Source: Diplonema japonicum (taxonomy: Eukaryota > Euglenozoa > Diplonemea > Diplonemida > Diplonemidae). Taken from it: a stretch of DNA of 64,000 bases. The stretch is taken from the NCBI GenBank assembly GCA_964019335.1, contig OZ025696.1, positions 1 to 64,000 on the forward strand, in the 5' to 3' direction. A program made the translations under genes and the position numbers. The notes beneath the pieces were generated by a model. The model was not told the origin of the DNA and did no database searches. It worked only from the letters and a program-made list of their open reading frames with translations. This document shows, piece after piece, positions 10,055 through 18,608 of the stretch (within the stretch, counting starts at the first letter, position 1; every line of letters begins with the position of its first letter).

Positions 10055-10060
10055 ACGACA

Positions 10061-10090
10061 CTAATGAAAAAAGGGAAAAAGAAAAGCACT
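10061..10090 (-). promoter_or_regulatory. Candidate (trans-)splice acceptor before the MATE gene
   Basis: Read on the minus strand, a pyrimidine run CTTTTTCCCTTTTTTCATTAG ends 6 nt before the ATG and lies within the 56 bp that separate two genes. There is no room here for a conventional promoter, which favours processing from a longer precursor. Confidence 0.5.
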
Positions 10091-10110
10091 GGGCTAGTTT
10101 GGCTTTACAT

Positions 10111-11611
10111 TTACTTACGGTCAACGATCCACAGGATAGCGCCTGCAACCCATGTGAAGGCCATGCTATGTAAGTGTTGATTGAGGTGAACAAAGGGACA
10201 TACAAGAGCAGCATGATGGTAGCGGCGTTGAGCTCATAAGTCTGAGGTTCATTCTTCGCTTGGATCTTGTTCTCCTGAATTTGTGCCATCCTCTCAGCGA
10301 CCTCTTGCTCTTTACTCTCAGACTCAACTTTCTTCTCCTCTTGCTCCGCTGCTTGAAGTTCTGCAAGCTTCTTGTGCTCCTCTCTTGCCTGCTTCTTTCT
10401 GTTCACCATCTTCTTCTCGACATCAGGTGCGTAAGAGCTGGTGTCTCCAACAACGCGAGTCGCATTCTTCTGCGAATGAAGAAACAAAAAATGCTTTATT
10501 TATCCTTACCAATGTCACATACCGCCTTCTTGTCGTCCGTGAGGCCTTCCGTCGTGGCACCTGCGTTTTTCAACATCTCAACAATGTCAGCCTTGCCCTG
10601 GATCCATGCCAGTGAGATAGGAGTCTCGTCCTGTGCGTCGGTGGGGTCCACGTTGACACCCTCGAACGAGACCAGCTTCTTCACAATTGATGAGTGGCCG
10701 TTCATGGCGGCATAATGCAGGCAGGTGCTTCCGTCCTCGGCCTGGCAGTTGATGAGGTCGACAGGTTCCTTGTGGTCCAAGATGGCATTGACGAGCTCCA
10801 AGCATCCATCCATGCATGCTTCGTGTAGTGGCGTCACGCCCTCCTCGTCGCTAGAGGTGACGGAGGCACCAAGGGACAGGAGCTTCAAGGCGATGGGTGT
10901 GTTTCCCGTGGAGCAAGCCTGCATGAAAGGAGTCCCGCGTGCGGTTTTCATGTCGACGAGCTTCAGCATGTCGGACGACCCACCGAGGACAGTCTGCGCC
11001 TTGTCGATGATGAAGTCGGCAAGCTCACGGCAGTCTGCCTCACTGGCCGCGAGGTGGAGAACGGTGCTGTCGTTCTCGTCCTTCAGCCTCAGAGCGTTGA
11101 TAACATCTGTGTTGCTGACAGGCATCGAGACCTTGTGCCTGTGTGTCTCCTCCTCCTCGCCTGAGAGTGCCTCTTCCTCGTACTCCTCGGGGGTCATGAG
11201 GACGCATGCTATCTTCTGCGACCCTTCAGTGGCAAGCCTTGCCGCTAGATGGATGGCCGTCTCACCCTCTGCGTCCTGTGCGCTGAGCTTTCCACCGTAC
11301 TTCACAACATCCATAGCGGTGATGTCGTCCTCTTCCATGATGCAGTAGTGCAGCGCAGTCTTCCCGTCCCTGTCCTTTTGTGCGGCTTTGGCGCCTAATG
11401 ATAGCAGCATCTCGCTAATGTCGCTCATGCGCTCCTCTACAGAAAGCATCAGCACTGTCTGACCCTTCTTGTTGCAGGCGTTCACACAGCTTCCATTCAT
11501 TTGAAAGAAGTCCTCTGCCTTTCTGATGTCGCCCTTCTTCACGATCTTCACCGCCTCGGCATCCTTGTCACCGGCAGGGCTGCCACCACCACCACCTCCT
11601 TTCTTACCCAT
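10111..11611 (-). CDS. Three-exon ankyrin protein with coiled coil and C-terminal membrane anchor
   Basis: Exons 10523-11611, 10204-10469 and 10111-10165 join to a 469-residue protein. Intron 1 is 53 nt (GTATGT...TTCGCAG) and intron 2 is 38 nt (GTATGT...TTACATAG). The frame holds across both junctions, and splicing turns two broken frames into one sensible protein. The N-terminus is Lys/Gly-rich (MGKKGGGGGG). Ankyrin repeats span about residues 30-360 ('TPLHEACMDGCLELVNAI', 'TCLHYAAMNGHSSIVKKL'). A charged coiled coil follows ('KKQAREEHKKLAELQAAEQE'), then one hydrophobic helix 'TIMLLFMAFTWVAGAILWIV' and the end DRK. This predicts a tail-anchored ER or organelle-surface adaptor. A TTTTCTCAG acceptor precedes the ATG by 14 nt. 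Confidence 0.85.
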
Positions 11612-13145
11612 TTCTTTCTTCTCGTCTGAGAAAAGTTACATGTAAGTAGGTAATAATATACAGGAAAGCAGAAACGGACCTGAATAAAACATATGGGAGG
11701 AAGGTGGACGGGGAGGTGGGAAGGGGAGAGGAAACACTGTCCTTCTTTAAATGTACTTTTCTATTCAAATGCGGGACGTGTCTCTTTTGGAATAGGGAGG
11801 GGGGGGGGGGGGTGGAGAGAGACTTTTTCTTTTCACTATTCTTCTTTTTTTTTTTACTATATGTTGTGATGGATAGAATTGAAAAAAAAATGGGGGGGGG
11901 AGGAAAAAAAAATGGATTCCTTTTCCCTTCAAGATAACATAGTACTTCGAAAGAGGGGAATGGAGAAAAGTAAGGGTAGAAAGAAGAAGACCTTTTTTTC
12001 TGGTCGTATCTTCTTGGCACGAAGTTACAAGAGAAAAAAAGAAGGTGGGCTTTGAAAGAAAAAGAAGTCGAAGACACGAAGGGAAGGCACCTTTGCCCAG
12101 AAGCTAGAATGTATGGGGAAAGTAACAAGAGGAACTGAGGAGGCGAAGAAAGAAGAAGGGGTCTGTAGGCTCGCATTCTTTTTCTTTTTTTTTTTCATTT
12201 CCTCTCCAGAAATGAACTAAACAGCACCAATAATGGGGATATTACATATCAAAGAGCTTGTCAGTAAAGTAAAAAAAAATGGTTAGATATATTCTTTCAA
12301 ACGTGCATACTGGCTCTTCCGACACCACTTTAAAAAGAAAAGGCAAAAGTAGGTAAACAAAAGTGTCCCTTTAGGGCGCACCGTTTTGCTACTTGTGCAT
12401 CATATGGTACCTCCTACTGTGCAAAAAAAGATGGGGAATAAGGCCCATCATACCGGTTCTCCTCGTGCCTGTGAGTTCCATTGTTCCTTGATGGAAAAAA
12501 AACAAAAAAAAAAAAAACAAATAGGACACAGTATTTCTTTTTCCTTTTTTTCACTTTAGGGGCGAAAAACAAAAAAAAATAAAGAAGGGCAGAGGAAAAA
12601 TGCAGTAGCATTTCCCGTTCCTTACCTCATGGGTGAAAGAAAAAAAAGGGCCTTTTTCTTCCGCGGGCGCCTATTCTTTTCTTTTTAAAACTTCTTCCGT
12701 TCTTCTCCTTGTTTTTCTTTTCTTAGCCAATGTTGCTGATATGTTGATATCTTTTCTTAAAAGAAAAAGAGAAAAAAAACCGTATTAATATAAAAGAAAT
12801 GTAACAAAAAAAAAACGAGGGGGGGAAGAGGGGGGATGCCTCACAAATATTCTGATGTTTTCTTTTTTCTTTCTTTCCCCCTTTCTTTTTGCTCTTTCTT
12901 CCCCTGAGAGGAAAAGAGACAAAAAAAAAGAAAGAAAGCCAGTTGCCATGCCGAAAGTTTTTCTTTTTATTTCTTTCATTTTTCTTTCTTTAAATATATT
13001 TTCTACCTCTTCCAGTGGAAGGTTCTCTTTTTGCCTTTTTCTTTTTGAAAAATCTGTATAAACATCGATACTTAATCTGGCATTCTCTGACGGGGGGCAA
13101 GGGGGGAATAAAAGCTAGAAAGAGAATAACAAATAACAAAAGAAA
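11612..13145. other. Low-complexity intergenic region with a poly-G tract
   Basis: About 1.5 kb of purine- and pyrimidine-biased sequence with a G-run at 11796-11812 and many A-runs. A 190-codon minus frame at 11604-12176 is only a translation of pyrimidine-rich DNA (Ser/Phe/Pro/Lys) and is not accepted as a gene. No RNA gene was recognised. Confidence 0.6.
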
Positions 13146-13676
13146 TCACAAGAAATCCTGAATGCTTATGGCGACGTCACCTGAGGACGAAGTCTCTGCA
13201 GTTGAGGTACCCGTAGGCTTGGGCGAAGGAAAGCCTTGCTGAGGTCTTGCGTGGGCGTGAAACAGCTCAGTAGCAGCGGTGGCGATCTCAGCCTTGCTGA
13301 GCTTCATGATGGAGGGCTGCTCAAGGTACCGGTAGACGGCTATCATGTTCGCGACGAAAAGCATACAAAAGTAGCACGCGTGGGTGTCGTAGAACTCAGC
13401 CCTCTCGTTGGGGAAGGTCTGCACGTACTTATGCACCCACATGCCTAGCCCGCTCACCCCAATGATGTGAGCGGCAATGATGGGGAGGTATAGGTCGATG
13501 TTCTGTCTGTGCAAGGCAGCGTTCACGAACGTCATAAACAGGATGCTGCTCGGCAGCACCACGCAGCTGTACCTCTCGCAGTTGTACAGGTTCATCACCT
13601 CCAAGTACGTAATCATCATCTGGCAGAAGCTCAGGAAAATGTGGAAGTAGAAGCTGTTTTTGTGATATGTCATCAT
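13146..13676 (-). CDS. Small four-helix membrane protein, unknown function
   Basis: About 176 residues from ATG 13676. Four hydrophobic segments are visible: 'SFYFHIFLSFCQMMITYL', 'CVVLPSSILFMTFVNAAL', 'YLPIIAAHIIGVSGLGMWV' and 'HACYFCMLFVANMIAVY'. A polar, Ser/Thr-rich C-terminal tail follows. Codon content is clearly richer in G and C than the flanking low-complexity DNA, which supports a real gene. I do not recognise the family. An in-frame ATG 33 bp upstream would only add lysines, and two consecutive ATGs make the exact start uncertain. Confidence 0.65.
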   Translation of the reverse strand: MMTYHKNSFYFHIFLSFCQMMITYLEVMNLYNCERYSCVVLPSSILFMTFVNAALHRQNIDLYLPIIAAHIIGVSGLGMWVHKYVQTFPNERAEFYDTHACYFCMLFVANMIAVYRYLEQPSIMKLSKAEIATAATELFHAHARPQQGFPSPKPTGTSTAETSSSGDVAISIQDFL

Positions 13677-15033
13677 CTTGCGTTTTTTTTTTCTTTTTTT
13701 ATGCTGCATTTTTTAATTTTATTTTTCTTTTTGCACAACAAAATAATAGATACACTCGCAAGATTTTATCCTTGATTAGAAAAAAGAAACGGGAAAAGCA
13801 AACAACCCAGGGGGGGGGGGGGGGTAGGAGAAAAAGGGCACCCTTGCTTACTGGGAGGGAGAAACATCCGTTTTGTTCTTCTTAATCCCTTCTCTCCCCC
13901 AGCAGTTTTCTTTAATAAATCATTTTAAAGAAAAGGCTTCGTAGCAGAATTGACCAAAGTCCTCCTTTTGAGGTAAAAAAGAAAAGATTGTTAACCGTTT
14001 TGGTACTACACAAGAAAAAAATAAATAAACCATAGTCATCAAGAGTCACAGGCCTCAGGGGAAAAGAAAAAAAGAAACAGAACCGTTATCTACTTGGGCC
14101 GACGGAAGAGGCAAGTTCTTCATTTTGAGCTCAGCTGCACTTAGGGTACTAGCTGCGTACTACCCGTACGACTCGTGATGACCGATGGAAATATCAACAA
14201 GGAAAAGAGGGAAATACAAATAGAATACAAAAAGAAAACACTGTTAAAACCTAAGCAAAAGAAAAAACAAATTTCTGATCACAATAAAAAAAAGGGGGGG
14301 GGTTGGGGAAGTCGAACGGAAGGAACCAAAAAAGAAAAAAAACTCTCGATCTCATAACGTCTAGGTGACACAAGTCAAACGACCATCACTGTCAACCCCA
14401 AGCGTACAGGGGATGGGCACATTGGAGCGAGCTTCATGGCGTGCCTGGTCTGTCTGTGCCTGGGTGACAGTTGCTCAGCCGGTTGCAATAGCTGATGACA
14501 CCCGGCCAAGGTTTGCCTTATTCTTGTCTCTCTGTCGAGCACCAGTCACCCTGGCACGGACCTTCCTGAAATGATTCGCATAAGGGAAGGTGTCGTTGCG
14601 CACCAAAGGTCCTGCCTCATTAATAAAAAATTTGATAAATTTCGGTGTGCGGGTGGGTGCTCACCGTTCAGGGAGAAATTCACACTAATCGGTCACCGTT
14701 CTGCGGAAAAAAAGAACAACGCAAGAAAGGAAGATGGGTGAAGCGTGCCGGAATTGCGCACCTCTAAGGAAGGAGGGAAAAAAAAGAACAGGAGGCTTAG
14801 GAGAATCTTGGAAGGAAAATCATGCAAGAAAAAAGCAAAACAAGAACAGGAATAACTATTCTTTGCTTGAGCATGACGGAGAAGAATTTGCGATACGCCC
14901 CACATGGGTAGAAAGCCACCCGGCGTATAAAGGGTTGAAGAAAAAAGAGAAATACAACCCTATAATCTAGATATCTCAAAAAAGAAAAGAGTCATTCAAC
15001 AAACTATAGAAAGATCTGTTAAAAAATAAACGT
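13677..15033. other. Intergenic region with poly-G tract and dispersed repeat A
   Basis: Low-complexity DNA with a G-run at 13810-13824, holding one structured dispersed repeat at 14418-14618 (listed separately). Near 14680 the word CACACTAATCGGTCAC occurs; a close match lies near 27464. No gene supported. Confidence 0.6.
14418..14618. repeat. Dispersed hairpin repeat, copy A
   Basis: One of three related copies (also 34713-34888 and 37116-37260). Shared blocks are CACATTGGAG-GAGCTTC at the left (A and B), a stem TCTGTGCCTGGGTGAC that pairs with GTCACCCTGGCAC further on, the word AATAGCTGATGACA in the loop, and a second stem TTCCT...AGGGAA. The right flank TGTCGTTGCGCACC is also shared with B. 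It is either a short interspersed element or a structured RNA gene. Confidence 0.7.
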
Positions 15034-16797
15034 TTATGCTTCCCACCAAAGGAACGGCTCACCAAAAGGCCATCGAGGGATACCTTTAGGCTTTCGCTCA
15101 GGGGAGCGACGGTTCCAGCCCGGGTGGATGGATTGAATGAAATTTGTCTGAGAGGTGGTAGAGTCGATGGCAGCTATCTTATATCCAGAAATCTTGTTTT
15201 TGTAGATCTCATTGCATGAGCAGCCTGCGCGGATGTAGATGCCTCTCTCGTGCTGCCCGATGAGCTCATTGTAGGCAACTATGTTAAACTTCGATCCAGT
15301 GAAGTCCAGATCCTGTGCTCCGATATCGTCAGAAGGGTCCGAGAGCAGCATGACACCAGGGAAGGCGATGTGCTTGCTCAAACTTCGATCGTTCCCGTTC
15401 ACGACGTTGGCCAGCACTACGTTGTAGAAGCTTGTCCTCACCATCTTTATCCCACCCCCGTGGTTGCTCGCCACCATGTTCCCGCTCAGAATGTTGTACA
15501 CCCCATTGTCAATCGACACACCGGGAAGCTTGAAGATCGTCAGCCCGTCCGACCCCGTCCTGTTGTCCGGTACCTCCTGCTTCAGAACATGTGGTGCCTG
15601 ATTGCCTCTTCGACCGCAGTTGTGTATGAAATTACCATGCAGCACGTTAGATGCACTTCCCCCGTCAATGCAGAGCCCTTCCTTTTCCGAGGAGTCTATC
15701 TCGTTCCCAATCAATGCGTTTCCCACACACCCGTCCAAGTAGACACCCTGAGCACGGCTTCTCAATATCTTGTTTCTCAAGAGAACGTTGCCATGTGGGT
15801 ACCGCCGCCGTTTTAAAAGGGAGTAGTCTGGGTCGTGGTGAAGGTGCCGCGACAGGAGGAAGGACACACCTGTCAAGATGTCGATGTCGCGGTAGGTAAG
15901 CACGATCCCCGCATGCCAGTTCGCGATGCCTGTCCCGCCCACCACACGATTCTCCTGCAGCAAGGACCCTGAAACATTCCCATGCACAATAATTCCCCCG
16001 GCTCCTGAGTCCCTCACCACATTGTTGACAATCCATAGCCCTGACGAGTCAGATAGCGTCATGCCTGCTTGTTGAGAGTTCACCAGTGTCGATCCCTTTA
16101 TCGTTACATTGTGCGACCTGTGCACTAAAAGGTGTCCTGCCTTGAAGTCGCCGTCTTTTTGGTAGAAACCGACTGGTGGCGTTGCTTTGTAAACCAGCCG
16201 CATGTTCAGCAGTACTATATTCACGGAATTCTCGACGTGAAGCATGTACCGCTGTGTGGTCACTATGTCCATCACAACCTCCGCTCTACGGAAGTCTACC
16301 ACAAGGTTCTTTGTGTTGTTGATCAGCAGCGGTGTGTTTCCCTTGATACCATCAAGGGACATTATTGTCACTTTTCTACCTGATTCTATATACTCTTGTA
16401 GGTCTGAGAAACTGTTTACATTCGCGGACACTAACGTAGTGGGCTCCATCTCCAGCCGTCTCTTGAATTCCAGCTGCATATCATTCGCCTGTCCAAAGGT
16501 CACCGCCCCCGTCTCGAGCGTCGCTCCTATGTCAGCAGCACTCCGATACACCTGCGTCGGCTGCACCAGCTTTATAATCTCTTCTGCACACTTTTCCTCT
16601 GGGTGTGTCAGATTCCTGATTGGCGGAAGACGGTAGTTCGAGAGGAGAACCTGCAACCCAGTATAAGAAGTACGACTTCGATACAGGACCTTCTGTGTGC
16701 CCTTGAAGGCAGTTGTTCCGAGATACACATAATTCACCACCAATACTGCCGAAAGTACCAACAGGATGACGGCATACTGCTTGCGCACTTGCAGCAT
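15034..16797 (-). CDS. N-terminally anchored right-handed beta-helix protein
   Basis: A 587-residue protein from ATG 16797 (MLQVRKQYAVILLVLSAVLV). One membrane anchor spans about residues 7-25, predicting a type II topology with the rest outside or in the lumen. From about residue 140 the chain consists of short parallel beta-helix coils with Asn and Gly turns, for example 'NSVNIVLLNMRLVY', 'SHNVTIKGSTLVNSQQAGM', 'GVYLDGCVGNALIGNEIDSS' and 'DNGVYNILSGNMVASNHGGG'. Proteins of this fold (pectate-lyase, NosD or mannuronan-epimerase type) bind or modify polysaccharides; no catalytic set is clear here. It lies 90 bp downstream of a cyclase-like gene, and a TTCCATTACAG acceptor lies 5 nt before the ATG. 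It shares near-identical tracts with its paralogue at 40329. Confidence 0.8.
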   Translation of the reverse strand: MLQVRKQYAVILLVLSAVLVVNYVYLGTTAFKGTQKVLYRSRTSYTGLQVLLSNYRLPPIRNLTHPEEKCAEEIIKLVQPTQVYRSAADIGATLETGAVTFGQANDMQLEFKRRLEMEPTTLVSANVNSFSDLQEYIESGRKVTIMSLDGIKGNTPLLINNTKNLVVDFRRAEVVMDIVTTQRYMLHVENSVNIVLLNMRLVYKATPPVGFYQKDGDFKAGHLLVHRSHNVTIKGSTLVNSQQAGMTLSDSSGLWIVNNVVRDSGAGGIIVHGNVSGSLLQENRVVGGTGIANWHAGIVLTYRDIDILTGVSFLLSRHLHHDPDYSLLKRRRYPHGNVLLRNKILRSRAQGVYLDGCVGNALIGNEIDSSEKEGLCIDGGSASNVLHGNFIHNCGRRGNQAPHVLKQEVPDNRTGSDGLTIFKLPGVSIDNGVYNILSGNMVASNHGGGIKMVRTSFYNVVLANVVNGNDRSLSKHIAFPGVMLLSDPSDDIGAQDLDFTGSKFNIVAYNELIGQHERGIYIRAGCSCNEIYKNKISGYKIAAIDSTTSQTNFIQSIHPGWNRRSPERKPKGIPRWPFGEPFLWWEA

Positions 16798-16802
16798 TTC
16801 AT

Positions 16803-16830
16803 CTGTAATGGAAATAAGCAACAAACATGG
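16803..16830 (-). promoter_or_regulatory. Candidate splice acceptor before the beta-helix gene
   Basis: On the minus strand GCTTATTTCCATTACAG ends 5 nt before the chosen ATG. An out-of-frame ATG directly after the AG would encode only a short peptide. Confidence 0.45.
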
Positions 16831-16887
16831 TTTAAAAAGAAGAAAGGAGTGAGGGGAAAGCTATGCTATAAAGCAAGCTAGACAGTA

Positions 16888-18531
16888 TTACCACTGCAAC
16901 ACCATAGGAGCCATTTTCAGCATATCTACCATGTCGCGTCCTTCTTCTGTGAGACCTTTAGTAGAGTACTGCTTGCCTCGCAAGGCGGCCATCCCTACCT
17001 CATTATAACGAGCCCACTTCTGCCCGCATCCCATCTCGAGCTGGTACATCCACTCCGCATCCATGACAGCCACTTCCTGCACCAACATCACTTCATACAG
17101 GAAAGATGCCTCATCCTCATGCCCCTCCCTGATGAACAACACGTTATGAGGGATGAGCCGCAAGGCCTTCATTTGTTCCACGTCCTTGTACACTACCATA
17201 TCTGCCACGATGGGGTACTCTTCCTTGCGTCCAAGCCTCTCGATCACAGCCAGCCGCAGGGGTAGCTTCCCCACAATGCTGAACCGTCGCATCTCTTCGC
17301 ATCCGAGATCGCCGCACGTCACTGTTCCTGAGCCAACAGCAGCATTGACATCAATGCAAGTGCTGTCGATGTTTGCATTAATGACACGAGCACACAAGGA
17401 CAAGGCTGAGTCAACTGCGGCACAAGTATGCCTGATACAGGGACGTGCTGCGTTGAAGCTCATTTGGATGCGATCGCCAGAAAGGTCGTTGATGATACCT
17501 TTGAAAGAAGTGACGATGGTAAGCGCCTCAGAGACTAACCAAGAGTTCGAGTTCGCAAACCTCTCAACATCGAGCAAGGTGTCCTTCACATTCAAGAGGA
17601 GCATCGAGATACGTGCTTCTCTGATATCTTGATGGATCAGAGTAGCAAGGCAGCAGTCGAAGGTGTTAGACTGATATTCAGCAATCATGGCGTCATTGCT
17701 TTCTTCGTAATGCCGGCTGAAACACGACTGTGGAAGATACGGGCGATAAGCGTTAAGATTGGTGACGAGCATCGTGAAGGCTTTGCAGAGCTCAGGAGGT
17801 ACCTCAGCTCTGTCGAGGTGGTGCATGGCCGCTTCGAGGTTGTAGTCAGCCAGGGACTGCGCGACAAGCTCGGCAACGTTGATCGTTGTCTCCAGCTCTA
17901 CATTGAACTGCTGCATGTGGTCGGCGAAGTATTTGGTTAGTAAGAGGTCTACTACGAACACAGTTATCTGCATCAATGCACCACCCAAAAGACCACTAAA
18001 GCCGGTCTTGCATGGCGGTTTAGCACATGTATTCACAACGCGATCCTCACGGGGAGGGGAACCAGGGAGATCATAGAGACCAATTCGGTAGGCGTGCTCG
18101 AATGCTGTGGTGAAAAGCCACAAGATGCATATAGTGGTAACAAGGACTATGATGCGCTTCCTTGCTCTGAAGAGCAGCAAGCTGTCGATAAGCAGAACGA
18201 ACAACGGCCACGAACGGTTTGCACCTATGATCGCACGATGCAGATCGGCTATTATAATAGCAAAGCTAAACAAAACCCAGCTGACCTCCATGATGCTGTG
18301 AGGGTATGTCCTCTTCACTATCATATACACAATTCCGAAGAATGCCGTTGAAACCGCCAAGCCGGTGCCCACCTTCCCGTACGCAGAAGTGAAAGACAAT
18401 GTCGTCACACCAGAGGCAACGCACACGATGCAAAAACTTATAAATAGCATTTTCTTCCTCACCCGTTCGTCTCCCGTGTCATTGACATGCATGAGCATCT
18501 CGAAACATGGTGCACACAGATTGTTGAACAT
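16888..18531 (-). CDS. Six-TM protein with degenerate class III cyclase domain (1)
   Basis: A 547-residue protein. Six hydrophobic segments fill residues about 27-205, including 'SWPLFVLLIDSLLLF', followed by 'AYRIGLYDLPG' and a loop with 'CAKPPC'. A linker with 'AYRPYLPQSCF' leads to a cyclase-fold domain. The second-metal motif survives ('SGDRIQMSFNAARPC'). The first metal Asp of the usual DIxGFT segment reads 'LLLNVKDTL' (Asn), and the Asn/Arg transition-state pair of GDxVNxAxR reads 'GKLPLRLAVIERL'. Catalysis is therefore doubtful; a pseudo-cyclase or nucleotide sensor is likelier. The six-TM-plus-cyclase plan recalls half of a mammalian membrane adenylyl cyclase. Its last third is almost identical to the next gene's. 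Confidence 0.75.
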   Translation of the reverse strand: MFNNLCAPCFEMLMHVNDTGDERVRKKMLFISFCIVCVASGVTTLSFTSAYGKVGTGLAVSTAFFGIVYMIVKRTYPHSIMEVSWVLFSFAIIIADLHRAIIGANRSWPLFVLLIDSLLLFRARKRIIVLVTTICILWLFTTAFEHAYRIGLYDLPGSPPREDRVVNTCAKPPCKTGFSGLLGGALMQITVFVVDLLLTKYFADHMQQFNVELETTINVAELVAQSLADYNLEAAMHHLDRAEVPPELCKAFTMLVTNLNAYRPYLPQSCFSRHYEESNDAMIAEYQSNTFDCCLATLIHQDIREARISMLLLNVKDTLLDVERFANSNSWLVSEALTIVTSFKGIINDLSGDRIQMSFNAARPCIRHTCAAVDSALSLCARVINANIDSTCIDVNAAVGSGTVTCGDLGCEEMRRFSIVGKLPLRLAVIERLGRKEEYPIVADMVVYKDVEQMKALRLIPHNVLFIREGHEDEASFLYEVMLVQEVAVMDAEWMYQLEMGCGQKWARYNEVGMAALRGKQYSTKGLTEEGRDMVDMLKMAPMVLQW

Positions 18532-18608
18532 TGAACACCTAGTGTATTATGACCAATAACATTATAATAGGGAAGTATGCCTCGGATCAGATGCTGGAAA
18601 GCACCATA

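Noticed and set aside
9975-10487. Separate 170-codon gene upstream of the MATE gene
   Set aside because: It opens with TTG and reads through two introns; splicing joins it to the ankyrin gene and gives a proper membrane anchor and stop.
11604-12176. 190-codon minus-strand frame
   Set aside because: It is a Ser/Phe/Pro/Lys-rich translation of pyrimidine- and purine-rich DNA with no domain, directly in front of the ankyrin gene's ATG.
14480-14600. Hammerhead ribozyme in the dispersed hairpin repeat (CTGATGA motif)
   Set aside because: The CUGAUGA core word is present in two copies, but the required GAAA segment before the closing stem is missing in all three, and copy B has CGATGA.
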